64,000 nt of DNA from G963677085 sp963677085 (GCA_963677085.2 CAXXFH010000004.1:3658001-3722000), one strand, 5' to 3'; positions 25,093 to 34,920 are shown, counted from the first letter of the stretch. Translations and numbers: made by a program. Notes: generated from the sequence alone by a model not told the origin.

Positions 25093-26304
25093 ATGTACGT
25101 ACGCACACTTGCCGTGTTGCTGTTTGGGATTCTAGTTCTCGGTGGTTTGAATCGTGTGATCTTGGCTCAGGAAGCGGCCGCTGAACCGGCCCCTGCGGCC
25201 AACGCTGCGGCAGCCGCGCCGCAACCGGCCGCCGACGCCAAGCAGGGGCCGGCCGCTGCCAAGTTCGATCAGGTGTTCGGCGAATTCAAAACCTTGCTGG
25301 GCGAAATGGGAACGCTCCGCAAACAATACCAGGAAGCCAACGCCGACGACCGCACAAAAATCCGCGAACAGTGGGATCAGTTCGTCGTCAAAGGAGAGAA
25401 GCTTTCCGACCAGCTCCTGGAAGCAGCCGAAGCCGCGTATCGCGAAGCTCCCAATGCCAACGACCACGTGACCGAGCTACTCGTTGACGTAGCGATAGGT
25501 GATACCCAAAACCGCCCCAGGGCTCCCCAAACCGACAATTACGACCGCGCTCAACGGCTTGGCAAACTTCTCATCGACAACGGCTGCAAAAGCAAACGCA
25601 TTTACAACGCCACGGGCATTGCCGCCTACGTGCTCAATCAGCTCGACGACGCCGAAGAGTACCTCAAACAAGCGAAGGAGAACGGGACGTTGAACGAGAC
25701 GGGCGAACGTTATCTTGATCGAATCGACGAGCAAAAACAGGCCTGGGAAAAAGAAGAAAAGATTCGCGCTGCCGAGGCCAAAGCCGACGACCTGCCCCGC
25801 GTGTTGCTGAAGACCAACAAGGGCGACATCGTTATCGAACTTTTCGAGAACGAGGCTCCCAACACGGTGGCCAACTTCGTCTCGCTGGTCAACAAGGGAT
25901 TCTACAACGGGCTGACGTTCCATCGCGTGTTGCCCGGATTCATGGCCCAGGGCGGATGCCCCACGGGCGACGGTACCGGAGGCCCCGATTACAACATCCC
26001 GTGTGAATGCTACAAGCCCGACTACCGCAAGCATTTTCAGGGCAGCCTCAGCATGGCCCACGCCGGCCGCGACACGGGCGGATCGCAGTTCTTCATCACC
26101 TTCGTACCCACCGACTTCCTCGACGGCAAGCACACCGTATTCGGTCGCGTAATCGAAGGCATGGACGTATTGCCGAAGATCCAACGCCGCGACCCCCAAT
26201 CGATGAATCCGCCCGAACCCGACAAAATCATCGAGGCCAAGGTGCTCCGTAAGCGCGACCACGCCTACGAACCCAAAAAGACGGGCGACGAGTTCAACGA
26301 GTAA
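25093..26304 (+). CDS. Secreted peptidyl-prolyl cis-trans isomerase, cyclophilin type
   Basis: A 403-residue protein with a signal peptide ([20 protein letters not shown], cleavage after LAQ), an Ala/Pro-rich linker, a helical region that resembles TPR-like repeats (residues ~50-220), and a C-terminal cyclophilin domain (residues ~235-390). The cyclophilin core is plain: [33 protein letters not shown], and GSQFFITF. It catalyses proline isomerisation during folding of exported proteins. ATG 25093 follows AAGGATG; the frame extends 20 codons upstream but only this start gives a signal peptide. A rho-independent terminator follows the stop. Confidence 0.88.
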   Translation: MYVRTLAVLLFGILVLGGLNRVILAQEAAAEPAPAANAAAAAPQPAADAKQGPAAAKFDQVFGEFKTLLGEMGTLRKQYQEANADDRTKIREQWDQFVVKGEKLSDQLLEAAEAAYREAPNANDHVTELLVDVAIGDTQNRPRAPQTDNYDRAQRLGKLLIDNGCKSKRIYNATGIAAYVLNQLDDAEEYLKQAKENGTLNETGERYLDRIDEQKQAWEKEEKIRAAEAKADDLPRVLLKTNKGDIVIELFENEAPNTVANFVSLVNKGFYNGLTFHRVLPGFMAQGGCPTGDGTGGPDYNIPCECYKPDYRKHFQGSLSMAHAGRDTGGSQFFITFVPTDFLDGKHTVFGRVIEGMDVLPKIQRRDPQSMNPPEPDKIIEAKVLRKRDHAYEPKKTGDEFNE

Positions 26305-26353
26305 GGCCCATTGCCCGACGGCTCGCCCGGCTCGTCACCCAACAAGAAAAACG

Positions 26354-26387
26354 AAAAGGCCGTAACCCCAATGGTTACGGCCTTTTT
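26354..26387 (+). terminator. Rho-independent terminator after the cyclophilin gene
   Basis: A perfect stem AAAAGGCCGTAACC / GGTTACGGCCTTTT with a 5-nt loop (CCAAT), followed by a T tract (26383-26387). Because the A run precedes the stem, it can also terminate transcripts coming from the opposite side, i.e. the tRNA. Confidence 0.9.
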
Positions 26388-26425
26388 CTCTGCCAACAGT
26401 CAAAAACCTAGCGAAACGGCCGAAG

Positions 26426-26498
26426 TAGGCCCGGAGGGATTCGAACCCCCGACCAAGGGATTATGAGTCCCCTGCTCTCACCGCTGAGCTACGGGCCC
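26426..26498 (-). tRNA. tRNA-Ile2 (anticodon CAU, lysidine type)
   Basis: A 73-nt cloverleaf on the minus strand with acceptor GGGCCCG / CGGGCCT, D arm GCTCAGCGGTGAGAGC, anticodon arm GGGGACTCATAATCCC and T arm GGGGGTTCGAATCCC. The anticodon is CAU (positions 26463-26465). The anticodon-loop and variable context ACTCATAATC-CCTTGGTCG is that of tRNA-Ile2, whose C34 is changed to lysidine by TilS so that it reads AUA, rather than that of elongator or initiator Met. No CCA is encoded; it must be added afterwards. Confidence 0.88.
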
Positions 26499-26815
26499 AA
26501 GATTGGTGGGTGGCTAATTGCCATAGGAAATCGGCGGTTGTGGCAGCCGGCGTTAGCCAATGTCGCCGTACGTAAAGCGAAATTCCATGAAAAACGGCTT
26601 CGCTCCCAGGGAATTCGCTCGCTTTGGCGGCGCCAATTCGCAATACACAAACCGCCTGCCGGCCGACGTCTCCTGGATTATGTACCATTTGGACGATCTG
26701 CGGAAGGCGTCCACTTCCCCCCACAAAAACCGCTCTACCCCGCCGTCGGGGATTTCGCTAAAACGGGGGCCGTCTCCGGGGTACGGAGACGTCAGGTTAC
26801 GGAGAACCGCTCGCC
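26499..26815. other. Spacer between tRNA-Ile2 and kdsB
   Basis: 317 bp without an acceptable gene. A short GTCTCCGGGGTACGGAGAC hairpin lies at 26771-26790, about 25 bp before the kdsB start, and could sit in the kdsB leader. Confidence 0.45.
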
Positions 26816-27613
26816 ATGGCTCATGATGCCGCGAATCTACGTCTGAACTGCCCGACTGGCGGTCGCAGCCAGATTGTCATTCCCGCTCGGCTTGCCTCCA
26901 CCCGGCTGCCCGGCAAGCTCCTGCTCGCCGAGACCGGCAAGTCGGTCATTCAGCACACCTACGAAGCGGCTCTGAAAGCTCGCCGGCCGTCGGGCGTGTG
27001 CGTAGCTACCGACCACGAGTCGATCCTTCGCGAGGTTCGCTCCTTCGGCGGCAACGCCGTGATGACCGACCCCAACGCCCCCAGCGGCACCGACCGCGTG
27101 GCCGAGGTCGCCCGGGCGATGGACGATGTGGACATCATCGTCAACGTCCAAGGTGACGAGCCGGAATTGTCGGCCGCGGCGATCGACCTGGTCGTCGATC
27201 TCTTGGAAGACGATCCTTCGGCCGTGATGGCTACCACGGCCACGCCGATTCGCGACCGTCGCCAACTTGAAGACCCAGCCTGCGTGAAAGTGGTGTTCGA
27301 CGCGGCCGGTCGCGCGATGTACTTCAGCCGTAGCGTCATCCCACACCCGCGCCAGTGGAACGACGAGTTGCTCACAGCCGAGCCACCGCTGTTCTATCAG
27401 CACATCGGGCTCTATGCCTACCGCCGCGACTTCCTGCTGAAACTGGCCACGATGCGGCCGTCGCCTTTGGAGCAAACCGAAAAGCTCGAACAGCTCCGCG
27501 TCTTGCAGGCGGGCCATGGCATCGTCGTCGGCGTGGTCGACGAACCGAGCATCGGCATCGACACGCCGGAAGACTACGCACGATTCGTCGAACGAGTTGG
27601 GCGGTGTGCGTAG
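26816..27613 (+). CDS. kdsB: 3-deoxy-manno-octulosonate cytidylyltransferase (CMP-Kdo synthetase)
   Basis: A 265-residue enzyme that activates Kdo with CTP to CMP-Kdo for lipopolysaccharide core assembly. The family signatures are present: VIPARLASTRLPGKLL, CVATDHESI, PSGTDRVAEVARA, VNVQGDEPELSA and YFSRSVIPHPR, followed by HIGLYAYRRDFLLKL. The protein begins with a ~18-residue extension relative to the usual start (IVIPAR), so an internal start is possible, but ATG 26816 is the first Met of the frame. It implies an LPS-type outer membrane. No other LPS gene is adjacent. Confidence 0.93.
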   Translation: MAHDAANLRLNCPTGGRSQIVIPARLASTRLPGKLLLAETGKSVIQHTYEAALKARRPSGVCVATDHESILREVRSFGGNAVMTDPNAPSGTDRVAEVARAMDDVDIIVNVQGDEPELSAAAIDLVVDLLEDDPSAVMATTATPIRDRRQLEDPACVKVVFDAAGRAMYFSRSVIPHPRQWNDELLTAEPPLFYQHIGLYAYRRDFLLKLATMRPSPLEQTEKLEQLRVLQAGHGIVVGVVDEPSIGIDTPEDYARFVERVGRCA

Positions 27614-27974
27614 GGCGGAGTATCCCTCCAGCGTGCGCACGTAGAAAACCACGCCCGGCGACCCCAGGTGTGCTGCGCGACCCTGGGCTTTTTGCTGTTC
27701 AACTGCTTCGCAGTTGCTGCGGGAGATGTTTGGCTTTCCGGCACAATCTTTTCTACGCAAACATGAATAGTACATAGGGTGCGTGCTATTGCACATGTGC
27801 GAAGTGCGCCCCCCGGTAGCGGCAAGGCACTGCCCGTCAGCGCCCCTAAACTGATTGTGCTCCTAGGGTTTCCGCAGTAGGATCAACGACGGCAATCGCA
27901 AGATGCCCGACAGTGGACTCGTCCCGTCAACCACCATAGACCGTGAGAAGAATGTACACGGCAGGAGGAGAAAG
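27614..27974. other. Spacer with hairpin
   Basis: A GACCCCAGGTGTGCTGCGCGACCCTGGG hairpin lies at about 27659-27688 and belongs to the loose CCCAGG/CCTGGG hairpin family also seen at 18095-18122 and 50941-50967. Otherwise nothing was recognised. Confidence 0.45.
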
Positions 27975-28532
27975 ATGGATGCACGAAAGACAACTTCGTT
28001 GGCTCTCAAGCTGATCGGGATCTATATCCTTGTCGAACGCTTGGATTACCTCTGGATGTATGCCCAGATCTTTTACGCTTCTCGATTCGGCTATCCTCCC
28101 GGAGGGGAGACTACGGTCGTCAGACTTTTGATGCTCGGAACGCTGCTTGTCTACTTCATTGTGTGCATTTTGTTGATTGTCAAAAGCGATGTCATTGCGC
28201 GCTGGTTGGTGTCCGAAAGTGACAATGCAGAAGTCACAACCGGCTTGGATGCGGATACGCTTCAAACCATTGCCTTCGTGACGATTGGCGTGGTCCTTCT
28301 CGCCGCGGCCATTCCTCGCTTCGTCCAGTTCTGCGCAAGCTACTTGTTTCTAAAAAGCGAGACGGGTATCTCCTACCCCAACTACGGCCAGCTCGTCGGC
28401 CCGGCCGTTCAGGCAGCGATCGGCGCGGCACTCTTTCTCGGCGCCGAAGGGCTTGTCAGAATATGGCATCGATTGCGTACGACAAGGACGGTCGAGGACC
28501 AACAGGGGAGCACCGAGGGTTTTTCGCAGTAG
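27975..28532 (+). CDS. Hypothetical four-helix membrane protein
   Basis: A 185-residue membrane protein with hydrophobic segments at about residues 8-28, 48-72, 90-115 and 140-160. No family is recognised. ATG 27975 has a near-perfect Shine-Dalgarno (AGGAGGAG at 27963-27970), which decides the start. The final residues (QQGSTEGFSQ) are encoded by the left end of an ~80-bp dispersed repeat (28508-28587), so the original C-terminus has probably been altered. Confidence 0.65.
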   Translation: MDARKTTSLALKLIGIYILVERLDYLWMYAQIFYASRFGYPPGGETTVVRLLMLGTLLVYFIVCILLIVKSDVIARWLVSESDNAEVTTGLDADTLQTIAFVTIGVVLLAAAIPRFVQFCASYLFLKSETGISYPNYGQLVGPAVQAAIGAALFLGAEGLVRIWHRLRTTRTVEDQQGSTEGFSQ

Positions 28533-28587
28533 GGTTTGCTGAACGTGAGGACATGACCGGAGAATCGTCGGTGTTGCCGTGGCAATA
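28508..28587. repeat. ~80-bp dispersed repeat, copy 1
   Basis: Runs from GAGCACCGAGGGTTTTTCGC to AATCGTCGGTGTTGCCGTGG. Related copies lie at 30457-30534 and 35934-36012. It provides the stop codon of the membrane protein gene. Confidence 0.75.
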
Positions 28588-28601
28588 AGGCGATTTTTCC
28601 A

Positions 28602-28788
28602 CTCGTTCCCAATCTCCAGCTTGGTAACGCAACTCCGCGAAGCTCCGCTTCGTTAGCCCTACGTCTGACGCTGGTTTCAATTGTGCGCTGAGTGCAGCAG
28701 AGTCCGTGGCCACGGATTATCCGTTTCCCAGTTTATCGAAGCAGAGTTTCTGGAAAGTGGGGGCCCAAGCCGGAGCTTGGGAACCAGG
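28602..28788. mobile_element. 187-bp MITE-like element, copy I
   Basis: Two ~53-bp arms in inverted orientation (28602-28653: CTCGTTCCCAATCTCCAGC...CGAAGCTCCGCTTCG; 28736-28788: CGAAGCAGAGTTTCTGG...GCTTGGGAACCAG) flank about 80 bp. The same arrangement and exactly the same overall length is found at 49345-49531. No reading frame inside. A transposase that would move it was not found in the window. Confidence 0.7.
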
Positions 28789-29019
28789 GGAAGTTGTGAT
28801 CCCGGGACTCTCTTGGCGTCTTTGCGCCTTTGCGAGATCCCTCGTCGTGGTGCCGAGTGCATACCGACTATTGCAGGCGACGCGCGACCGTTTCCCGCCA
28901 ATTTGGCGTCTGCCGCTGGCATGCGTTACAATTGCCCAGCAGGGGTAGTCTCCCGCCCTGCGGCAAGTCGTTCGAACGAATCGAGTATAGACTCTCCCGG
29001 CCCCAACGGAACCACCACC

Positions 29020-30372
29020 ATGAAACGTCGCGATCTGCTGAAGACGGCTTCGACCACACTCGAAGCGTTGGCCATCAGCCCTTTGTTCGCCCGGGCCGAC
29101 GATCTGCCGACCGAACCGGTGCGCGAAGTTGATGTGCTGGTAGTCGGCGGCGGCCCGGCCGGCGTGGTGGCGGCGTTGCAGGCCGCTCGCGCGGGAGCGA
29201 AAACGGCACTGCTTGAGATGGACGCGCAACTCGGCGGGACCACAACCACCGGCGGCGTCGCTCATCCGGGCTTGTTCCACGCCTGGGGCAAACAGGTGAT
29301 CGCCGGGATCGGTTGGGAACTGGTCTATGCGGCCGTCGAGATGGAAGGCAGCCAACTGCCCGACTTCACCAAACCGCCCAAGCGGCATTCGCATTTGCAG
29401 GTGAGGGTGAATCCTTATCTCTACGCGATTTTGGCCGAAGAAGCCTGCTTGAAGGCGGGCGTGTCGCTGGCCTACCACCAATTCCCGCTCTCGGCCGAAC
29501 AGACCGCCGACGGTTGGCAAATCGACGTGGTCGGCAAGGGCGTTCGCTATCCGGTGGCCTGTCGACAGTTGATCGACTGCACCGGCGGGGCCGACGTGGT
29601 GGGCATGCTGGGGTTCGACCGGCTCCGCGGCGACACCGCACAGCCCGGCACGCTCATCTTCCGCCTGCACGGCTACGACACCAAGAAACTCGACGCCGAC
29701 GAAATCCAGCGGCGCTACCGCAACGCCCTGGCCGACGGTGAAATCGAGGAGGGCGACTATTGCCACGTCGACGCTCCGTTCGTCAACTTCCTCCGTGGCG
29801 GCGGCGTCAACGCGCAACACATCTTCGGCGCCGACTGCTCGACGGCCGTTACCAAAACGGTGGCCAACATCGCTGGGCGGCGTTCGCTGTTGCGGTTGCT
29901 ACGTTTCGTTCGCACGTTGCCCGGCTGCGAAGGCGCCAAAATTCAGACGATGATGACGGAAACGGCCGTACGCGAAACCTACCGAATCGTAGGCGAAACG
30001 CTCATTACCTGCGACGACTACACGGCCGGCCGCGTGTACGACGACGCCATCTGTCACGCGTTTTACCCGATCGACCTGCACGACCGCCACGGCGTAACTC
30101 CGAAGCCGCTGCAACCGGGCACGGTTCCCACGGTTCCGCTCGGGGCGTTGATCCCCAAAGGCAGCCGCAATCTGCTGGCGGCTGGGCGGAGCGCGTCGAG
30201 CGACCGGCTGGCCAACTCGGCCCTGCGCGTTCAGGCGACCTGCATGGCCATGGGCCAAGCCGCCGGAGCCGCCGCCGCACTGGCCGCTCGCGAGGGCAAG
30301 ACACCGGGGGCCGTCGGCATCAAGAAGATCCGCACGCTACTCGAACAACACGCGGCGATTGTGCCGGGGTGA
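29020..30372 (+). CDS. Exported FAD-dependent oxidoreductase
   Basis: A 450-residue flavoprotein. The N-terminus (MKRRDLLKTASTTLEALA) resembles a Tat or Sec signal with RR, pointing to export in folded form. VDVLVVGGGPAGVVAALQAA gives the FAD-binding dinucleotide motif (GGGPAG at residues 43-48). The later segments QLGGTTTTGGVAHPGLFHAW and LLAAGRSASSDRLANSALRV fit the FAD_oxidored family common in planctomycetes, where such proteins act on sugars or polysaccharide-derived substrates; the substrate is unknown. The open frame extends 113 codons upstream, but that part is repeat DNA; ATG 29020 begins the signal. Confidence 0.85.
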   Translation: MKRRDLLKTASTTLEALAISPLFARADDLPTEPVREVDVLVVGGGPAGVVAALQAARAGAKTALLEMDAQLGGTTTTGGVAHPGLFHAWGKQVIAGIGWELVYAAVEMEGSQLPDFTKPPKRHSHLQVRVNPYLYAILAEEACLKAGVSLAYHQFPLSAEQTADGWQIDVVGKGVRYPVACRQLIDCTGGADVVGMLGFDRLRGDTAQPGTLIFRLHGYDTKKLDADEIQRRYRNALADGEIEEGDYCHVDAPFVNFLRGGGVNAQHIFGADCSTAVTKTVANIAGRRSLLRLLRFVRTLPGCEGAKIQTMMTETAVRETYRIVGETLITCDDYTAGRVYDDAICHAFYPIDLHDRHGVTPKPLQPGTVPTVPLGALIPKGSRNLLAAGRSASSDRLANSALRVQATCMAMGQAAGAAAALAAREGKTPGAVGIKKIRTLLEQHAAIVPG

Positions 30373-30456
30373 TGCAATTGGGTAAATGTCGGTTTCGATG
30401 CCGGGTGCCACGGGCTGCTTGTCAGCCCGTGCGATCCACTACGTGCTCTGGCCGGG

Positions 30457-30534
30457 TAGCACCGATGGTTTTCCGCGTTAGGATTTGCCAACGTGAGGGC
30501 GTGATCTGAAAATCGTCGGTGTTGCCTTGGCAAC
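30457..30534. repeat. ~80-bp dispersed repeat, copy 2
   Basis: TAGCACCGATGGTTTTCCGC through AATCGTCGGTGTTGCCTTGG; same family as 28508-28587 and 35934-36012. It sits between convergent genes together with a CCACGGGCTGCTTGTCAGCC hairpin at 30409-30432. Confidence 0.75.
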
Positions 30535-30630
30535 CAGAAGATCGTAATACGCCGGTTAATCCTCCCGTCGCATCGAGAGCCACCCTACCGCTCTGACGAG
30601 AATCGGATCTGTCCCGATTTCGTCGCATGC

Positions 30631-31638
30631 CTACGGTTTTCGTTGAGCGGCAAGAATCACGTTCTCACCGTGAAACCCGCTGGTTGCGGTTTTTCGATTG
30701 CTTAAGCCGGCGTTGTCCATCGCGGCCTCGAGCTCAGGGGGGGAAACGATATGCTTGACATTACCCATCAGGCAGGTGGTCAAGTCCACGGCCGTAAAGA
30801 AGGCTCGAGAGGCATCGCTCGTTGGGTCGAGGTGGTGCGAGACGAACCAACCGCCGGGCTTCAGAGAGGCGGCGAGTTTGGCGACCACTTCCTCCAACTT
30901 GTCCCAAAAGGGGTACAGGACGTGGGACGCGAGAACCAAGTCGTAAGTGCTTTCCGGTGGTGCGTCGGTTCGCAAGTCGCACGCCGTGGCTGAGAGCCGT
31001 TCTCCGTAGCCCGCCTCGCGGCATATAATCGTCGCGGCGGCAATCACACTGGGTAGATCGGCGATGACGGCGTGCAGGTCTGGATTCCGGTCCAGCAATC
31101 CCATGGCGTAGCAGCCGTGGCTGCCTCCGATGTCGCACATGAGTTGCATCGCCGTGAACCCGGGAAGCGACGCGACGAACTGCACGGTGTCTTGCAGGCC
31201 TCCCCGTAATGAGTACTGCGCCATGCCCTCCAGTGCCTCGGGCTCTGCCCAGGTCTCGGGCCTGTGGCCGACGGGCTTGGCCGTGCCGCGAAGCAATGAG
31301 GTCATCTCCCGAACAACGTAGTCATTCGACTTCTCGTGCAGTGCAAGGGCGTTTCCTTGGTAAAACGCGGAAGTCGACACGAGATACTCGGAGGCCACCG
31401 GGCTATTGACGTACATGCCGTCGGTCTTCACCAGCAGCCCTCGGGCTTCAAGCAAATCGAGAAAAGCCTCGAGCGGCCGATCCGCGATGTCGAGTGTTGC
31501 CGCGATCCGCGTCAGGGTGCGCGGCGTATCGAGAAGGTCGTACAGCTTCATGCGCACGGATTCCACGAGGGCCCTACAGGCAACGCTTTCCATGGAGAGG
31601 ACTGCGATGGGTTCGAAGTCGGTTTTCGGCTTGAGCAT
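30631..31638 (-). CDS. SAM-dependent O-methyltransferase (dimerisation domain type)
   Basis: A 335-residue enzyme with an N-terminal winged-helix dimerisation part (residues ~12-90: LVESVRMKLYDLLDTPRTLT) and a Rossmann methyltransferase fold. Motif I reads LMCDIGGSHGCYAMGLL (residues ~164-180), followed by a possible acidic motif II (HAVIADLPSV). Layout and size match small-molecule O-methyltransferases of the acetylserotonin/hydroxyneurosporene type; the substrate is unknown. ATG 31638 follows AAGGAACC. It is ~170 bp downstream of the MarR gene on the same strand, and that spacer carries copy B of the 103-bp repeat, so coregulation is plausible but may be disturbed. Confidence 0.8.
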   Translation of the reverse strand: MLKPKTDFEPIAVLSMESVACRALVESVRMKLYDLLDTPRTLTRIAATLDIADRPLEAFLDLLEARGLLVKTDGMYVNSPVASEYLVSTSAFYQGNALALHEKSNDYVVREMTSLLRGTAKPVGHRPETWAEPEALEGMAQYSLRGGLQDTVQFVASLPGFTAMQLMCDIGGSHGCYAMGLLDRNPDLHAVIADLPSVIAAATIICREAGYGERLSATACDLRTDAPPESTYDLVLASHVLYPFWDKLEEVVAKLAASLKPGGWFVSHHLDPTSDASRAFFTAVDLTTCLMGNVKHIVSPPELEAAMDNAGLSNRKTATSGFHGENVILAAQRKP

Positions 31639-31699
31639 TGGAGGTTCCTTTCAAACGGTCTGCGGCCGGCAAAGGGCATCGGCACGGTTTCCAAGGGTT

Positions 31700-31802
31700 T
31701 ATTGGGTTCTGCATTGCTTGTGGAACGAGGGCGACCAACGGGAGCCCGGATTGCGGGGGCAGAACGCAACGAAGTGTTCCACAATCAACCTCGGAATCAA
31801 TA
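31700..31802. repeat. 103-bp dispersed repeat, copy B (inverted relative to copy A)
   Basis: Reverse complement of 18635-18737 with nine differences over 103 bp. It lies in the spacer between the MarR regulator and the methyltransferase, ending 5 bp from the MarR stop codon. Confidence 0.8.
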
Positions 31803-31806
31803 ATAA

Positions 31807-32313
31807 TTAAGAAACTGAACTATCTTCCCAAAAAAACTTCCCCTGCAACAACTGCGACAGGCGTTCTTCGACGACGCCCTCCACGACTTCCAGCAAGACG
31901 GAAGTCGTGGAAAGCTGTGGCAGTGAGAATGAGTTCAATCGTTGCGCCAGATCGGCCAGGTGTTTTTCGTGGATTCGCTCGTGGGCGCGAAACGCTCGCC
32001 AGCCCAACTCCGTGAGCGACAGCCGCAACTCCTTGTTGCTGTGGTCCGCGTAGGCCTTTTCCAAATAACCTTTTCCTGTCAGTTTCGCGGCCATTTGCGA
32101 TGCCGCACTCTTGGTAACGCCAGAACGAATCGCCAAATCGGTGACATTGACTTGCTTCTGTTGACCGATCGTTTGAATCGTGTGGATCTCCTTCGGCGTG
32201 AGTTCCACGCCCTCATCGAACCGCACAGGCAATTCCTCGATCCTGGCGTGCTTGGCCATGATCCGCATAAGCGTCGACGCCATGGCCTTGATCAGGTCTT
32301 CCTTGGTTTCCAT
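31807..32313 (-). CDS. MarR-family transcriptional regulator
   Basis: A 168-residue winged-helix regulator. The helix-turn-helix is clear in VTDLAIRSGVTKSAASQMAA, followed by the wing (GYLEKAYADHSNKELRLSLTE). N- and C-terminal helices would form the dimer. MarR proteins repress nearby genes and respond to small ligands; the methyltransferase downstream is a likely target, together with its own gene. ATG 32313 (METKEDLIKAMAST) is preferred to a Met 14 codons upstream. Confidence 0.85.
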   Translation of the reverse strand: METKEDLIKAMASTLMRIMAKHARIEELPVRFDEGVELTPKEIHTIQTIGQQKQVNVTDLAIRSGVTKSAASQMAAKLTGKGYLEKAYADHSNKELRLSLTELGWRAFRAHERIHEKHLADLAQRLNSFSLPQLSTTSVLLEVVEGVVEERLSQLLQGKFFWEDSSVS

Positions 32314-32607
32314 AACGACCTCACAACTCGACAGACACGAACTCTCTTTCGCCAATAGTACAGGTGCTTAACTATCGTGTCAAGCGGTCGTCTCGCAGCA
32401 CCATGGAAACTACAAAGTCGGTTATCTTTCATCCCACGCCGCAGTGTGGAAACCGGGGGAGGGGAATAGACCAGACTCCGCAGTTCTCCCGCCCAATCGC
32501 CGACGCCGCTTTGCAAATCGCCCGCTGCGCCTACAATGGACGGTTTGGCGTTTGCACGACGCAGCCTCTCTACCCCTCCAGGATGGTATCCGCAGGACGG
32601 TGTTTAT

Positions 32608-34242
32608 ATGACCAAACATATTTTCGTGACCGGTGGTGTTGTCAGTTCGCTCGGTAAGGGTCTGACCAGCGCTTCGATTGGCATGTTGCTCGAAAAACGC
32701 GGACTTAAGATCCGCATGCAGAAGCTCGACCCGTATATCAACGTCGACCCGGGCACGATGAGCCCCTACCAGCACGGCGAGGTCTACGTGCTCGACGACG
32801 GTAGCGAGACCGATTTGGACCTGGGCCACTACGAGCGATTTACCAACAGCCTGCTGAATCGCGACTCGAACTTCACCACCGGCCAGATCTACCAGACGGT
32901 CATCCACAAGGAACGCCGCGGGGAGTTCCTCGGGCAAACGGTGCAGGTCATTCCCCACATCACCAACGAAATCAAGGCCGCCATCGCCAAACCGGCCACC
33001 GACGATGTCGACGTGGTGATCACCGAAATCGGCGGCACGGTGGGCGACATCGAAAGCCAGCCGTTTCTCGAAGCTATCCGCCAGTTTGCGCTCGATATAG
33101 GCAAGGAAAACTGCCTCTACATCCACCTGACATTGCTGCCCTATCTGAAGGCAGCCGGCGAACTGAAGACCAAGCCCACGCAGCACTCGGTCGGCGACCT
33201 GCGGCAAATCGGTATTCAACCCGACATCCTTATTTGCCGCACGGAACGCTCGATGAGTTCCGACGAAAGCCGCAAGATCGCCCTGTTCTGCAACGTGCCG
33301 GTCGAAGCGGTCATCGAGGAGAAGGATAAAGATTTTTCGATCTACGAAGTGCCCATGAGCCTGGTCGACCACGGCCTGGACCAACTGATCGTCCGCAAGC
33401 TGAACCTTCCGGCCGGCACACTCGACCTGGACGACTGGCGCGATCTACTGCACGGGCTGCGCAATCCGGAACACGAAATCAGCATTGCCGTGGTAGGCAA
33501 ATACGCCGAGCACCGTGACGCGTACAAGTCGATCTATGAGTCGCTGGACCATGCCGGCATCGCCCATCGGGCCCAAGTACGGATTCAGCGAATCCACAGC
33601 GAGGCCGTCGAACGCGAAGGACCCGAGCGACTGCTGGGCGGTGTCGACGGTATCCTCGTGCCAGGCGGGTTCGGCGAGCGGGGGATCGAGGGCAAGGTCG
33701 ACGCGGTCCGCTTCGCCCGGGAAAGGGGAATTCCGTTTTTTGGAATCTGCCTGGGAATGCAGTGTGCGGTGGTCGAATACGCGCGGAGCGTCATGGGCCT
33801 GGCGGGAGCCAACTCGACCGAGTTCGACAAAGACAACCCTCATCCGGTCATCTGCCTGCTGGACGAACAGAAGTCGATCACCGACAAGGGCGGCACGATG
33901 CGTCTGGGTGCCCATCCGGCCAAATTGGACCCCGAGAGCGAAGCATTTCGATGCTATGACAGCGAGGAGATTTCCGAGCGACACCGTCATCGCTTCGAGT
34001 TCAACAACGCGTACCGTCAGCAGTTTTCGGCCCACGGCATGAGAATCGCCGGCACCAGCCCCGACGGGTCGCTGGTCGAAATCGTCGAAATCCCCGACCA
34101 CCCCTGGTTCGTAGCCGTGCAGTTTCACCCCGAATTCAAGTCGCAACCGACCAGCGCCCATCCGTTGTTCGCCGGATTCATTAGCGGGGCGATCAAGCGA
34201 CACGCGCAACGGGTGGAACGAACGCAGGAACTGGAGGCATAG
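32608..34242 (+). CDS. pyrG: CTP synthase
   Basis: A 544-residue bifunctional enzyme that makes CTP from UTP with ammonia released from glutamine. The synthetase domain starts [20 protein letters not shown] (P-loop) and contains [13 protein letters not shown]. The glutaminase domain contains the nucleophile Cys381 in [17 protein letters not shown] and the closing HPEFKSQP motif. The length is normal for the family. ATG 32608 (AGGACGG upstream) matches the universal start MTKHIF/V. Followed after ~180 bp by the DUF1844 gene. Confidence 0.97.
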   Translation: MTKHIFVTGGVVSSLGKGLTSASIGMLLEKRGLKIRMQKLDPYINVDPGTMSPYQHGEVYVLDDGSETDLDLGHYERFTNSLLNRDSNFTTGQIYQTVIHKERRGEFLGQTVQVIPHITNEIKAAIAKPATDDVDVVITEIGGTVGDIESQPFLEAIRQFALDIGKENCLYIHLTLLPYLKAAGELKTKPTQHSVGDLRQIGIQPDILICRTERSMSSDESRKIALFCNVPVEAVIEEKDKDFSIYEVPMSLVDHGLDQLIVRKLNLPAGTLDLDDWRDLLHGLRNPEHEISIAVVGKYAEHRDAYKSIYESLDHAGIAHRAQVRIQRIHSEAVEREGPERLLGGVDGILVPGGFGERGIEGKVDAVRFARERGIPFFGICLGMQCAVVEYARSVMGLAGANSTEFDKDNPHPVICLLDEQKSITDKGGTMRLGAHPAKLDPESEAFRCYDSEEISERHRHRFEFNNAYRQQFSAHGMRIAGTSPDGSLVEIVEIPDHPWFVAVQFHPEFKSQPTSAHPLFAGFISGAIKRHAQRVERTQELEA

Positions 34243-34290
34243 GTAGGGAGTGGGGACTAGGGACTGGGAGCTAGAGGGAAAAGGAAAGCG

Positions 34291-34326
34291 GGATGCCATG
34301 GCCACGTTTGCGTGGGCATGGCATCC
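34291..34326. repeat. GGATGCCATGGCCACG...GGGCATGGCATCC hairpin
   Basis: Short palindrome ~50 bp downstream of pyrG, related to the long hairpin at 11167-11243. It may serve as a transcript-end hairpin. Confidence 0.55.
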
Positions 34327-34420
34327 AGTCGACAAGTCGCCACTGGCCTCCAGCTACCGGGTTGAGAGAAACAAAAATTCTGAGGCACTGCCGCTAAGAA
34401 AATAGCCAGGGACAATTACC

Positions 34421-34852
34421 ATGCCAGACGAATCTAGCGAGAAGAAGGTCCACGTCGACGAGGACTGGAAGAGCCAAGTGGAAGCCGAGAAGGAAGCCTT
34501 GCATCACGAGCAACAGGCAGCGTCACCGCAGGCAGAAAGTCCTGCGGGAGAATCCGAGGACAACATCCACCTGCCGCCGCCTTCGCTGACGTTTGTCGTT
34601 AGCAGTTTTTATCTGCAGGTCATGATGTCGTTAGGCATGTTGCCGGCTCCGGGTAGCGACCGCCCGGAAGTTCGTCTGGATGCGGCGAAGCATGCCATCG
34701 ACACGATCCAGATGCTCTACGAAAAGACGGAAGGCAACCGCACCGCCGAGGAATCCGACGAGATAGACCGTATCTTGCACGAATGCCGGATGGCGTTCGT
34801 CCAAGTGCAGACCGGCCAGCAGCAGATGAAGGCCGCGAAGCAAGGCGAGTGA
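34421..34852 (+). CDS. DUF1844 domain protein
   Basis: A 143-residue cytoplasmic protein. Residues 1-50 are acidic, Gln/Glu/Ser-rich and probably disordered. Residues ~50-140 form the DUF1844 domain, recognised by LTFVVSSFYLQVMMSLGMLP and DAAKHAIDTIQMLYEKTEGN. The domain is helical and of unknown function; in planctomycetes and related phyla it is a conserved single-copy gene. Downstream of pyrG on the same strand. Confidence 0.8.
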   Translation: MPDESSEKKVHVDEDWKSQVEAEKEALHHEQQAASPQAESPAGESEDNIHLPPPSLTFVVSSFYLQVMMSLGMLPAPGSDRPEVRLDAAKHAIDTIQMLYEKTEGNRTAEESDEIDRILHECRMAFVQVQTGQQQMKAAKQGE

Positions 34853-34920
34853 CACTTCGCTGCCGGGTTTGCGATCCTCAGGGCCCCTGCGGTTAGTTCC
34901 GAGAGACTTGGGCCCTGCGT

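Noticed and set aside
32356..32607. Possible riboswitch or attenuator upstream of pyrG
   Set aside because: No conserved aptamer or C-tract reiterative-initiation signal could be identified.
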